DNA of 64,000 bases from Pararge aegeria (lineage: Eukaryota > Arthropoda > Insecta > Lepidoptera > Nymphalidae): NCBI RefSeq assembly GCF_905163445.1, contig NC_053190.1, positions 10,418,501-10,482,500 of the forward strand, read 5' to 3'. The stretch's first letter is position 1. Every line of letters starts with the position of its first letter. Below are positions 53,845 through 63,574 of the stretch, piece after piece. The notes under the pieces were generated by a model. The model ran no database searches and had not been told where the DNA came from. It saw nothing but the letters and a program-made list of their open reading frames with translations. The translations under genes were made by a program, and so were the position numbers.

Positions 53845-54181
53845 TTTTTATTATGTTGCGCAATAACAAGACTTGTTTTTCCAATTATTTATATATAAAC
53901 ATAAACTCGTCATATAATTCAGTTGTCCTTTAATAAATAAGTAAGATTATGATTTTGTTAAGAACTTGCAGACCCGTTTTAATAGATGGCGGCACTAGTT
54001 ATGAAATTTTGATAACTCAATGTAAAGATTTTGCTGTCGGACTGCCAGCAAAATCTAGGATTAATACTTTGTAAAATTATAATGCTATTTAGATGTAATT
54101 TGCTTAATTTTTACCATAAGTAACTTTCAAAACGATTGTTACCACCTAAACGAATACGACCAATAGGAGACAATCACGTTC
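53845..54181. other. No recognised feature
   Basis: No match found. Confidence 0.4.
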
Positions 54182-54241
54182 TCGCTGGTTTTGCGCAGAA
54201 GTCGGGGGTTGTCGCTGGATTTGCGCAGAAGTCGTGGTTCG
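54182..54241 (+). repeat. 30-bp tandem duplication
   Basis: TCGCTGG(T/A)TTTGCGCAGAAG followed by TCG(G/T)GGTT(G/C)G, twice with three differences. GC-rich against an AT-rich background. Confidence 0.92.
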
Positions 54242-54595
54242 CAGTGTCGGACTCAGTCAAGATGGACGTTATTATTAAAAAAAAATGAATTATATAGAAT
54301 AAAATAATTATAATAATTCCAAGAAAGAAATAAGTTGTATTTTGGTTTACAATTTATGATAAATTATAATGTATTTTTATTTAATCTTGTTTGCTTTGAA
54401 CTAATTTTTTTAACTTTTTTTAATGATGGCAAGACACCTTCTCCGATTTGTTTAAGTTTATTATATTTATTTTTATATCATATATATATATTTGATTTGT
54501 GTTATTTTTGTAGATGTATTCGTATGTAGTTATTTGAATGTTCGTTTATAATAATTTTACGCCATCTATTTGTTTTCGCTCTTTCTATCTTAATC
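54242..54595. other. No recognised feature
   Basis: AT-rich; the 64-codon frame here is low in complexity. Confidence 0.4.
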
Positions 54596-54720
54596 CTAAG
54601 GTAGCCTGGCAGAGATCGCTTCCAAGCTATACGGCCGCATTTTCTGTTTTTCTCAATTTTTCCTTACTGTATAGTGAACTAGAAATAAAGAGTTTTAATA
54701 AAATAAATAATAATATACAC
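54596..54720 (+). repeat. R-F LINE 3' end, copy 2
   Basis: TAGCCTGGCAGAGATCGCTT, CTATACGGCCGC, and an AATAAAATAAATAATAATA tail. Confidence 0.65.
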
Positions 54721-55627
54721 AAATAAGTTCTCCCCTCTGTAGAAAATCTACCGGGTCTGCAATAAAAGAACTTTGCTGTAACTAGCATAGCTTTTTCTAC
54801 CTTAAAAGTAATTAAAATAATAAAGTCTATATATAACAATATGTCATTGGCATTCTTTAATCAAACAAATAGAAAGAAATCGCCAAATATGAAAATATAC
54901 TTTTATAATATACCATATATACCAACTAAAAAGTAACTAATTTATTTTTTGATATATTCAATTCAATATTATTAACTTGTTTCCAGTCGCGAAAATATAT
55001 GAAACTACTACTAACGCTGATATGGGTGTAACCCGATGTACTAAATAAATCTGCTTAACCTTTTCGAGTCTACAGTTGTGATTTTATTTTGCGTGATTGC
55101 GTAAGCAATGCGTATAATGTATGTGAAAGCTGCAAAACTTACGTATATTATCAATGACAAAGTAATGTTTTCGTTTTGTCCCGCTTCGTACGGATCTATA
55201 ACAAAGGTAAAAATTAGTTAGTTAAACAGGATGCAGCCACGGGTAGAGCAAGTTAGAAATATAAGTTACAAAAATAATTACGCCAGTATATAATAAATGG
55301 TTAAAATGGTTAAAAAATTTCACGTTTCACAGTTGAGCTGACCGTAACGGAAGCACGAAACCGCGTTGTACGTAACGTGATTATGCAATTTACATTGTGC
55401 ATTCTGCCGTGCTATCAAGAACCAATAAACGGGCCAGTTGCGGCTTAGTAAAGACAAACACGTTTTGTACATAGAATTATTGTAATTTAAACATTTTACT
55501 GCTTTGTCAGTCTAGTTATTGGTATGTTAATATGTGGATTACTATTCAATAAAAACCGCTCTAGGTTTCAAGAAATATAAGAATTTTTAAACTCAGGATA
55601 AATTTATCATTACATTATATTGTTTCA
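54721..55627. other. No recognised feature
   Basis: 0.9 kb; no match found. Confidence 0.45.
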
Positions 55628-55745
55628 TCCAGGTGTATCATGGAGAGCACGTAACGTTGTCGGTCCCGGATATTGTGTTAAAAACCCGCCAACTCGCACT
55701 GCAGCAGGAAAGTGAGTTTGCTTACTCTCCGTTTGAGAGGCGAGC
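55628..55745 (+). repeat. R-H copy 3 (tail only)
   Basis: GGAGAGCACGTAACGTTGTC, GGTCCCGGATATTGTG, AACCCGCCAACTCGCACTGC. Related to the tails at 35.4 and 46.5 kb. Confidence 0.55.
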
Positions 55746-55769
55746 CTTGAAGCATACAGAGGAATGTTA

Positions 55770-56018
55770 ATAGAGTGGCAGTGTAGTGGTAGAATGTGGT
55801 AGTGTAGTAGTAGAATATGGTAGACTCATTACAAACAGACATACTTGACGTTTAAAAAAAAATATCTTGAAATTTAAATTTTAATGTGCTGATGATGTTT
55901 ATCTAAATAAAAGTATGTATATTTGTAGTGTAGAGGCAGAATGTGGTAGAGTCACTACAAACAGATATACTTGACGTTTCGAAAATTTTATTTTGAATTT
56001 CGAATTTTGATATATGAT
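55770..56018 (+). repeat. R-N repeat with two direct copies
   Basis: AGTGTAG(T/A)(A/G)G(T/C)AGAAT(A/G)TGGTAGA(C/G)TCA(T/C)TACAAACAGA(C/T)ATACTTGACGTTT occurs at about 55805 and 55925 (126 bp apart). Each is followed by AAATTT-rich sequence and TGATGATG or TATGATGATA. Confidence 0.75.
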
Positions 56019-56023
56019 GATAA

Positions 56024-56160
56024 GGTTGCCTGGAAGAGATCGCTACAAAGCGATAAGCCCGCCTTTTGTATACTTCTTCTGTGTTTTCTTTTATTCTTTT
56101 TCTGTATTTTTATTTGTGTGCAAATAAAGAGTATAAATAAATAAATAAATAAAAAAAAAA
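56024..56160 (+). repeat. R-F LINE 3' end, copy 3
   Basis: GGTTGCCTGGAAGAGATCGC, TACAAAGCGATAAGCCCGCC, GTGTGCAAATAAAGAGTATA and an (AATA)n/poly-A tail. AATAAAG is in poly-A-signal position. Confidence 0.8.
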
Positions 56161-56161
56161 A

Positions 56162-56372
56162 AATGTTTATTGAAATGAAGATATTTAATTTTTTTTTTTT
56201 TTGTAATTTTTTTATATGTGTTTTACCTACACTTGGAAGAGTTATCAATTTTATAAATTAAAAATGCATATAAAAATTTTCGGAACCGACAGGATATGAA
56301 CCTGCGACTTTCTGGCAATCGCGGCCTGAGCCCTTTCTCTAATTAAGCTACCGCGGCTCTCCTACCTTCCTA
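56162..56372 (-). mobile_element. SINE-4 copy 1, with tRNA-like head
   Basis: On the minus strand: GGTAGGAGAGCCGCGGTAGC, TTAATTAGAGAAAGGGCTCA, GGCCGCGATTGCCAG, B box GCAGGTTCATATCCTGTCGG, then TTCCGAAAATTTTTATATGC, AGTGTAGGTAAAACACATAT and poly-A. The B-box stem (GACAGG/CCTGTC-like) suggests tRNA descent; no 7-bp acceptor pairing, so not a working tRNA. Confidence 0.75.
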
Positions 56373-56384
56373 ATTGAATCCCAT

Positions 56385-56470
56385 TACCTTTTTAATTTAT
56401 AAAATTGATAACTCCTCCAAGTGTAGGTAAAAACACTTATAAAAAGTTATAAAAAAATAAAAACAATGTG
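56385..56470 (+). mobile_element. SINE-4 copy 2, tail only
   Basis: TTTATAAAATTGATAACTCC, CAAGTGTAGGTAAAAACACT, TATAAAAAGTTATAAAAAAA. Head-to-head with copy 1, so the pair could fold. Confidence 0.75.
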
Positions 56471-56612
56471 TCATCTCTTGTTTCAAATGTGTCTCATTGT
56501 AATATGGACCTTTGAAAAAGTAGATCGAAACTGCAACGTTTCCTACTAGATGACGCTACAGTCGCTACAGGACAGTTGGAAAGGCATATACTAATTTCGG
56601 CACCGACGCGAC
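56471..56612. other. No recognised feature
   Basis: Spacer between SINE-4 pieces. Confidence 0.3.
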
Positions 56613-56725
56613 GGTAGGAGAGCCGTAGCTTAATTGGAAAAAGCGCTCAGGCCGCGATTGCCAGAGAGTCGCAGGTTCAAATCCTGTCGGTTCCGAAAAT
56701 TTTTATAGGCATTCATAATTTCTAA
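56613..56725 (+). mobile_element. SINE-4 copy 3, with tRNA-like head
   Basis: GGTAGGAGAGCCGTAGCTTA, ATTGGAAAAAGCGCTCAGGC, B box GCAGGTTCAAATCCTGTCGG, TTCCGAAAATTTTTATAGGC. Better A and B boxes than copy 1; the tail after 56720 has diverged. Confidence 0.75.
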
Positions 56726-56925
56726 AATATTTATATTTATTTGAAAATAATATTTTAATTTCTATTAACTTCATGGAATTATAATTGTTAAGTACCACTT
56801 TTTATTTCTAGGAGTTTTATTAACTGTTCTGTTATAGGTATTAAACCCTATATAAACTGTACGAAAATAAAATGTTTAATTCGCCTTTTTGATAATTATC
56901 AAAAAGGATATCATCAGGATTAACA
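56726..56925. other. No recognised feature
   Basis: Contains TTTTTGATAATTATCAAAAAG (56886-56906), a small palindrome. Confidence 0.4.
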
Positions 56926-57088
56926 AATCATTACAAGCCCACTACAAGGCACGTGTCTCCTCTCAGAATGAGAAAGGTGTAGGCCGTAGTTCACCAAGCT
57001 GGCCAAGTGCGGATTAGTGCGCAGGTGTAAAACGCACATTACTCAGAAAAGTCAGAAGTGCCAAAGCCCTATCAACTAGGCGCTGTTA
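56926..57088 (-). mobile_element. SINE-1 copy H, internally deleted
   Basis: ATCATTACAAGCCCACTACA, GTGTCTCCTCTCAGAATGAG, CAAGTGCGGATTAGTGCGCA, then a jump to head remnants (CCCTATCAACTAGGCGCTG). Confidence 0.7.
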
Positions 57089-57182
57089 CAGATTCATAAT
57101 GTTTTTGTTACAAAATTATGTTTGGATAGGTACTTTTAGGCTTTCACTAAGGAGAATTTATAAAGGTAACATTTAGGTGTCC

Positions 57183-57292
57183 CGTTTAATAAATCAAACC
57201 ATTACCAGCCCAATACAGGGAAAGGGTCTCCTCCCACACAGAGAACTGCTTAAGGCCGTAATACACTACGCGGGCCCAGTGCGGATTGATGA
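57183..57292 (-). mobile_element. SINE-1 copy I, short
   Basis: CAAACCATTACCAGCCCAAT, GGGTCTCCTCCCACACAGAG, GCGGGCCCAGTGCGGATTG; stops before the core ends. Confidence 0.75.
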
Positions 57293-57351
57293 TTACGTAA
57301 ATGAACAAGGTTTATACAGTTACCGGTCATTTTTTTTTTCTCTTATTGACA

Positions 57352-57542
57352 GACAGCACAGAGCCCACCTGAGGGAAAGTGGAAACCTTCGCCTATAAAC
57401 AAAGCAACAATTCGCAAGGCATGCGAGGAAGACGCCCTGCAACGTGCCGCCCTCTATCTATCATTTATTTTAATATTCTACTAATATTCGGCGGTAGTAT
57501 TTTCTCGGGTGAGCTCTGTCACAAAAATTCTATTACTTACGA
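57352..57542 (-). repeat. R-D repeat, copy 4
   Basis: Antisense: AGAGCCCACCTGAGGGAAAG, CCTTCGCCTATAAACAAAGC, GGCGGTAGTATTTTC and GAGCTCTGTCACAAAAATTC. Contains the distal part of R-D missing from the other copies. Confidence 0.6.
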
Positions 57543-57657
57543 CGCGAATCTAGGTTTACTTCACTAGATGCGAATGTCTGGCTAAGATTCATCGGCGTAA
57601 GAAAATGCTAGTTAATACTAAATTTTATTACTTGTCTTTACAGTGGTTTTAAATAAC

Positions 57658-57702
57658 TAAAACGTGTGTGTACTTATGTACACGCGTTGAAAGTTATACT
57701 TA
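57658..57702 (+). repeat. GTGTGTGTACTTATGTACAC repeat
   Basis: Same phrase as 12.25 kb; partly self-complementary. Confidence 0.5.
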
Positions 57703-57704
57703 AT

Positions 57705-57895
57705 AATAATAATAATAAATAATAATAAATTCTTTATTGCACACACAAAAACAAAATACAAATAAACACATTTACAGAAATAATAAAAAAAAAAAAACTA
57801 GTTTAGGTGTGCAAAGGCGGTCTTATCGCTAAAGCGATCTCTCCCAGACAACCTTTGGCGATAGTAGATATTGGAAGGAACGGGTTGGTGCGGCA
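57705..57895 (-). repeat. R-F LINE 3' end, copy 4
   Basis: Antisense: AATAATAAATTCTTTATTGC tail with poly-A signal, GGCGGTCTTATCGCTAAAGC, GATCTCTCCCAGACAACC. Confidence 0.8.
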
Positions 57896-58214
57896 ATAAA
57901 AAATTCTACCTACATAAAAATATTGCAAACTTAACTACATACATGGTATAAATTCTAATACTAAACATATAATTATTATATAAAATATATAGTGTTCATA
58001 CATATAAATATAATAGTAGAAAGAATACTTCTTTGGAGTAACAAGATAAAATTTTTACTTTCGCCTTTTTCTAACGTTTGTTGAAAAAAACACACTTACA
58101 ATAGAAAAAAGGTATTGAATACATAACGATAATAATAGCGAGACAAAAAACTTTATTTTATCTAGTTTTCTCACTATCGTACAACCAAGTTTAACTCACA
58201 TAAAAAATTTGTTC
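57896..58214. other. No recognised feature
   Basis: No match found. Confidence 0.4.
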
Positions 58215-58215
58215 A

Positions 58216-58478
58216 GTGTAGCGGTGGTTCAGTGGTTAGGACTTCGGATTTACTTTCGGCAGGGCCGAGTTCGAACCCCAGCACGCACCTCTAACTCGTA
58301 AGTTTTGCGTTTTAATCAATTAGAGTATCACTTTCTTCATCGTTAGGAAACCGCATGCCTGAGAGTTCTCTATAATGTTCTCAATGGCGTGTGGAATCCA
58401 CGAAACTCTTAATGTGAGAGGCGACCCGTACCCTGTAGTCGATCAGTATTGGGTCGATATGATGATGGTGAATTAATG
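58216..58478 (+). mobile_element. SINE-1 copy J, full length
   Basis: TAGCGGTGGTTCAGTGGTTA (A box), GAGTTCGAACCCCAGCACGC (B box), AAACCGCATGCCTGAGAGTT, GAACTCT-type core, TATGATGATGGTG tail. Best-preserved polymerase-III boxes of this family here. Confidence 0.9.
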
Positions 58479-58892
58479 GGTTTAATTTAGAGCTAGAGCT
58501 AGCATAGAGAATATTTTCAATTAAAATTGGCTGCGAGAAACATATTATGTGGACGAATGTATGTTAGGAAGACCAATATGTCGAAAATGAAACTCGTGAA
58601 AAATATGAAAATATATTAATTTGTTCCATCAAGCACTAATGGCCCCAGGGACGGTATAAAAACACTAAAAGGTTAACACTTTTTAAATGCATGACTATCA
58701 ATCTCCGATGCAATTTTAAAAGCCAAAATTTCGAGAGCCAACTCCAAATTCAGATGGATGGAAAGCTCCCTCGACACCTGAATATTCAGTTGTGACTCTA
58801 CAGCGAGCTAACCTTACCAATTCTGTGAATATAAAATAACTTTTTACTATGTACTCTACCTATCTTACCTATTTATAACATTTACATTTATT
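58479..58892. other. No recognised feature
   Basis: No match found. Confidence 0.4.
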
Positions 58893-59013
58893 AAAGTAAT
58901 AGAAGAGCTTTTGTGACTGAGCTTATTTTTGCCGCTAAGCGGCATTGTTGTATAGTGGTCCGGTCTGAAGGTTGTTGCCGGTGTAATTACAGGCACATAA
59001 GTCTTAACCATTT
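58893..59013 (+). repeat. R-D repeat, copy 5
   Basis: GTAATAGAAGAGCTTTTGTG, CCGCTAAGCGGCATTGTTGT, GGTCCGGTCTGAAGGTTGTT, GTGTAATTACAGGCACATAA. Confidence 0.75.
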
Positions 59014-59051
59014 TTCCTTTCCCATTAATGAAAAATTGTTAACAGCAATTG

Positions 59052-59305
59052 GGCGATGGAGATCTATATTCGGAGTATCTCTACGTGATCAAATGAAATA
59101 AGGGTATCTGTAAATGAACTAGAGTTACTGACATAGCTCAACGAGTCGTGAAGCTTAAATGGCAATGGGCGGGGCACATATCTCGGAGAAAGGATTGACT
59201 GTGCGGTCTCAAGGTGCTGAAATGGCAGCCCCGGACTGGTAAGCGCAGCGTTGGTCGACCCCTTACGAGGTGGACAGAAGACATCAAGCGCGTCGCTGGT
59301 ACTTC
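59052..59305 (+). pseudogene. RTE ORF2 C-terminus, frameshifted
   Basis: GRWRSIFGVSLRDQMK then stop; in another frame from 59127 TDIAQRVVKLKWQWAGHISR, RKD, stop, LKVLKWQPRTGKRSVGRPLT, RWTEDIKRVAG. Closest relative here is 43.75 kb. Confidence 0.88.
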
Positions 59306-59427
59306 AATCATTACCATAAAAATAATGAAATAATTACTATTTATCTAAACATTAAAAAATAAAAATATATTCGAACAAGTAGTAATATAAAATATAGCAG
59401 AACGCATACCACAATTATATGACGCAA
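59306..59427. other. No recognised feature
   Basis: Short AT-rich gap. Confidence 0.3.
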
Positions 59428-59500
59428 AAGGGGCCGAAATGGGGCTTCAAGGGTCGCAGGGTCACTGCGGTTGTTCTAATACAAGTATTTTCACTTAGCC
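59428..59500 (+). repeat. R-L dispersed repeat, copy 2
   Basis: AGGGGCCGAAATGGGGCTTC, GGGTCGCAGGGTCAC, GTTCTAATACAAGTATTTTC. Confidence 0.6.
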
Positions 59501-59654
59501 CATAGCTAATGTATAAAACTTTTGTTGTATACCGCTGAGCCTCGCAATTTAAAGAACTTCTATCCGTACATTTCAAAGGTATTTAAATGGACTTTTATCA
59601 TCATTTTGAAGACCATTAAAAGTTCGTTTTCATGATTAATATTTTGTAAATAAG

Positions 59655-59842
59655 GAGAAGCGGTGATAGCCTAGAGACCAAGTTCAAGCCCCGGCAGGCA
59701 CCATTGTCTTTTCGGCGTTATGTCCGTTTTTAATTTAAGCAATTTAAATGTAACTTGCTTTAAACGGTGAAGGAAAACATCGCGATTAAACCTGGCTGAG
59801 AGTATCTCCATATCGTTCTTAAGGACGTGTGAAGTCTGAGAA
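59655..59842 (+). mobile_element. SINE-1 copy K, 3'-truncated
   Basis: AAGCGGTGATAGCCTAGAGA then CAAGTTCAAGCCCCGGCAGG (B box); ACGGTGAAGGAAAACATCGC and GACGTGTGAAGTCTGAG. An internal gap in the head and no ATG tail. Confidence 0.8.
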
Positions 59843-60094
59843 TTTTTTAATTCGCGTTAAAGGGCATGTATAAACAGTTTCCTATATACCTGTTATGTAT
59901 GATCCCTTTAATGTAAAGGTGATGACAACCTTAAATTGCCTCGTATAAGTCAATACTTTGGAATTCGGAAATGTCAATTTAAATGCGATGCAGCCTTTTA
60001 AAAGCATGACATTTAAAAATCATGAAATTTTGTGCAATTTTACAAAGGGCATATTAAGTAAGAGCAATTAAAGCCTCAATCGTAGACATTTCTA
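59843..60094. other. No recognised feature
   Basis: No match found. Confidence 0.35.
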
Positions 60095-60312
60095 ACTAAT
60101 ATTTTAAATGCGAACATGTGTTTGTTTGTTTGTTTGTCCTACCTTCAACCCCTCCCAGAAAAACCAAATGAATCTTTTTACATGCATTTTAAATTTATAA
60201 AGTGTAGGTAAAAACACTAATAAAAATTATAAAGATATAAAAACCAAATGGTTGGTTTGTAAAAAACCGGGATAAATGCGATCGAAGAATGCGGGAAACA
60301 GCTAGTTTGCTA
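60095..60312 (+). mobile_element. LEP element with a nested SINE-4 tail
   Basis: ACTAATATTTTAAATGCGAA then (TTTG)n at the start; AAATGCGATCGAAGAATGCG, GGAAACAGCTAGT at the end. Interrupted by the insertion at 60171-60238. Confidence 0.65.
60171..60238 (+). mobile_element. 5'-truncated SINE-4 tail with 12-bp target duplication
   Basis: AAAAACCAAATG at 60159-60170 and 60239-60250 brackets ATGCATTTTAAATTTATAAA, GTGTAGGTAAAAACACTAAT and AAAAATTATAAAGATAT, the same tail as at 56.4 kb. Shows SINE-4 moves by retroposition. Confidence 0.88.
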
Positions 60313-60784
60313 TATCCTAGCCACTTCAGCTCCAAAAACATATTAAAATGTTATTAGAGAGTAGGTGATCTAAGATAATAATTATTTGCTTCAATGTTTT
60401 GTTTTTATTATTTTTGAATTTTTTTGTTTTTGATATTATTATAGTTTTTTTTTTTTTATCTTAATTTTTTATAGCTTATTTTTATTTTATTTTTTGTGAT
60501 TATTACTTGTTGTTGTTCAATTCTTTTAATAGTCCCGGGGAGACGAATTGGGAAACCGTAATGTCTTCACAGGGTGCGTTGCTAAATAAATAAATATTTA
60601 AAACGTCGAGATTACTTTAAAATAATGCAAGATAATATTTAAATGTTAGCAATGCATAGAAGCAAATTACCCTTATTACACACGAGATTTTATAAAAAGA
60701 CTACGTACAGACGGACTTACTAAAAATAACTACTGAATAATAATCATTTATTTGCAAGAACGTTTGTACAATGTCAAGATGTTG
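60313..60784. other. Unassigned, T-rich tract
   Basis: 60395-60500 is nearly all T and A with poly-T runs. Then CCCGGGGAGACGAATTGGG (about 60534), unmatched. Confidence 0.45.
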
Positions 60785-61053
60785 GAATAAATAAATAAAT
60801 AAATATACTACGACAATACACACATCGCCATCTAGCCCCAAAGTAAGCCTAGCTTGTGTTATGGGTACTGAGATAGCTGATGAATATTTTTTATGAATAT
60901 AATACACATAGATACTTATAATATACAGATAAACACCCAGACACTGAAAAACATTCATGTGATGAACACAAACATTTTCCAGTTGTGGGAATCGAACCCA
61001 CGACCTTGGACTCAGAAAGCAGGGTCGCTGCCCACTGCGCCACTCGGCCGTCT
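60785..61053 (-). mobile_element. SINE-2 copy h, full length, best preserved
   Basis: AATAAATAAATAAATATAC tail, CGCCATCTAGCCCCAAAGTA, B box GTGGGAATCGAACCCACGAC, CAGAAAGCAGGGTCGCTGCC, CACTCGGCCGTC. Serves as the family reference here. Confidence 0.93.
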
Positions 61054-61519
61054 AATATAGTTAGTTTAGAGAGCATAACATTCTACTAAATTAATAGTGC
61101 GCAAATTTGGTTCAAGGATATTAAAAAGATCAACCTTAATTAAATGTCAAATTAAATTAAAATAAACACTACAAACACAATATGATAAAATTAAAAATGA
61201 CAGCAAATAAATAATCAAATCGAAATAAATGATCCATAATTTATATTTAAAATTATTTAGTTTATAATAAATATTCTTTTACATCATAATAACATTTTTC
61301 GAGAAGCATGAAGTTTCATTCCGGCTTTCTTCTTTGTAAATAGACAAACTCGACCTTCGAAAAGACCTTGATATTTGAAGATTCAAATAAAACCAATAGA
61401 GAATGTTAGTTATATTTGAATTTGATATTCAGTAAATATGATTTCCTTAGAGAATATTCTTAAGGAGGGTTAGGAGGGTTGACGTCAGACAGGCGGTCTG
61501 TCTTATGATATTTGCGAAA
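61054..61519. other. No recognised feature
   Basis: No match. GGAGGGTTAGGAGGGTT at 61466-61482 is G-rich. Confidence 0.4.
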
Positions 61520-61521
61520 CT

Positions 61522-61640
61522 AACTAACCACCTCGTTGGTCTAGTTGTTATTTTATTCGATTGGAAATCACGAGGTCCTGGATCGATCCCCAGGTTTGGC
61601 CAATTAATGAAATTGAGTGTTTTTATCAAGTTATTCTTAT
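61522..61640 (+). mobile_element. SINE-5, single copy
   Basis: AACCACCTCGTTGGTCTAGT (A-box-like), AATCACGAGGTCCTGGATCG and ATCCCCAGGTTTGGCCAA (degenerate B box). tRNA-like spacing of about 40 bp. Confidence 0.6.
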
Positions 61641-61649
61641 TATATATTA

Positions 61650-62036
61650 TTACTAGCTGCCCGCGACTTCGCCTGCGTTTGATTGTTTTTTGATGTGGCA
61701 TTCAATTTAGATGTAGTTCTAAAAAAAATTAAAGTATTCAGTATCGCTAAGCCTTAAATGAGGGGTTTGCTGCTGTCCGCTTAGGAGTTCTGTCCTCTGT
61801 CTCCAACCACATTCAGATCTACACAAAGTTTGGGCAAAATTAAACACATATTATAACCTCTATAGTACAAAAATAATTATTTAAATCGGTTATAGTTTAT
61901 CCGAGTTATAATGTAAAATCGTCAAACACTTTCATCCCCTACCCCAAATGAGCCGAGCTTAATGTCGGGATAAAAAGTATCCTATATTACTTCTAACACT
62001 TCCAAGAATATGTGTACGAAGTTTCATGAGGGGTTG
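61650..62036 (+). mobile_element. LEP element, CGCGACTTCGCCTGCG copy
   Basis: TACTAGCTGCCCGCGACTTC, GTTTTTTGATGTGGCATTCA, GTCGGGATAAAAAGTATCCT and TCCAAGAATATGTGTACGAA. The first 70 bp match the copy at 63.93 kb closely. Confidence 0.75.
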
Positions 62037-63106
62037 ATATGATGATGATGATGACACAAATGATTCTTACTTCAATTTTGAAGAAAACCCTTGCTATGCC
62101 GACTCCATATAAAGCAAGTGGGATAAAAGCAAGAAGAAGAGATCCCAGTATTTATGATGAAAAATCAATAAAACCATATAACACACTTATATTGAATCTT
62201 ATCAATCTCAATTTGTTAACAAGTTGAATATTCAGCTTATCAGTTAGTCGCATGTCATTACTTCGTAACTTCGCCGAGGAACAAGCTCGTTTATTAGTAG
62301 GTAGGAGAAATTTGCTCGAGTAGAAATACCATTATTATCGTTTTGGAAACAGGACAGCTAACTTTATACGTTGATAAATCCCCCGAAAGTTCACTTCAAA
62401 GCGTGCCTCCATACAAATACAAAATGATTTGATACGAGTATAACTAATTGGAATAAGCTATGCCCCATATACTCTGGGCAAGCATCAGTCTGATTAATAT
62501 TGTGAAGTTTATATTTTATTAACTAGGTAAGTATGAGTTTACATACCGATTAATTACCTTCTGGCCAGTGAGATAGTAATTACATTATGAACAAAAAATT
62601 AACTCTCATGCTTTAGATGTGTATTTAATTTGGCTTATTTTTCTTTATTAATTTTTTTTTTTTTTTTTTGTTACTTTGACATATGTATGCTATAACATAA
62701 CAGAATAATGAAAAACTAAACTAAATCAAAAAAACTTTCATTAAATATTAATATGCAATATACAAAAAGTTACAAATTTTCTGCGCCCGGGCACCCCTAC
62801 GTGGAGCTTAATATACAGCTTGTAAATTGGAGAGTCGTATCGATTTATTAATGCTTTCAGAATGACGTGAATTAAAATTAAAATTTAAGTATATAACTAA
62901 CTGTGCACTGTTTAATTTGATTTACTTAAGATATATTCCACCGAGGTTCCGCTTTTAAATCTCACTCGTAATGATGAATATTTAACTAATTAGGACTGGT
63001 AATTTCTGATATCACACAAACAAACAAAATATAGAAAAAGACTTTATATTGTGAATCGGGCTTTATATTATTATATATATTTATTTATATTGCACGTGCA
63101 CAATTT
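62037..63106. other. No recognised feature
   Basis: About 1 kb; (ATG)n at 62039-62053, a 20-base poly-T at about 62650. No match otherwise. Confidence 0.45.
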
Positions 63107-63122
63107 CCCCCCCCCCCCCCCC
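63107..63122. repeat. Poly-C homopolymer
   Basis: Sixteen C in a row in an AT-rich setting. Length may be affected by sequencing. Confidence 0.9.
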
Positions 63123-63574
63123 TGTTTATTATAATATTTTAAGACTTATTATTCTCTACGGCAAACGCCTTTCCTCCCAAAGGAGAGGTGACTACAGACT
63201 TTAGACACACCACGCTTCGTTAGTGAGAGTTTGCGGGCTCAATAAACGAACTCTCAGCTCCTTGGGTAAACATTATTATTTAGTATTGACGATAATGACA
63301 GTGGCTTTTATGCATTTCGATATTTATAAAACTTCAGAACAAACAAAAAAAAAATCTGCTCTAATAGAGCTGTTAAATAATTATGGCACGTACAAAAGTA
63401 CTAGTTGTATCGGATATAATTATTCTTTAACTCTACGTATAAGCCTACCTCTAAAAACTGTGGCCAAGACGATTCACAGAAGAGTGTTTCATCTTTTTAA
63501 TGCCGTTTCACCATTTATTATACGTGTAGGTAATAAGATAAAATATTTACAAAGAAGTTGGCTAGGTAGTACTT
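63123..63574. other. Unassigned; longest open frame in the window
   Basis: The 131-codon frame at 63223-63618 lacks an ATG for its first two dozen codons, has no recognisable domain and ends inside repeat R-M, so I do not call it a gene. Confidence 0.45.

Noticed and set aside
56613..56694. Possible tRNA gene with TTCAAATCC T-loop
   Set aside because: Lacks acceptor-stem pairing and a sensible anticodon arm; the same sequence recurs with a shared retroposon tail.
58216..58290. Possible functional tRNA gene
   Set aside because: Good A and B boxes, but no paired acceptor stem and the sequence continues into the SINE-1 body, so it is a SINE head.
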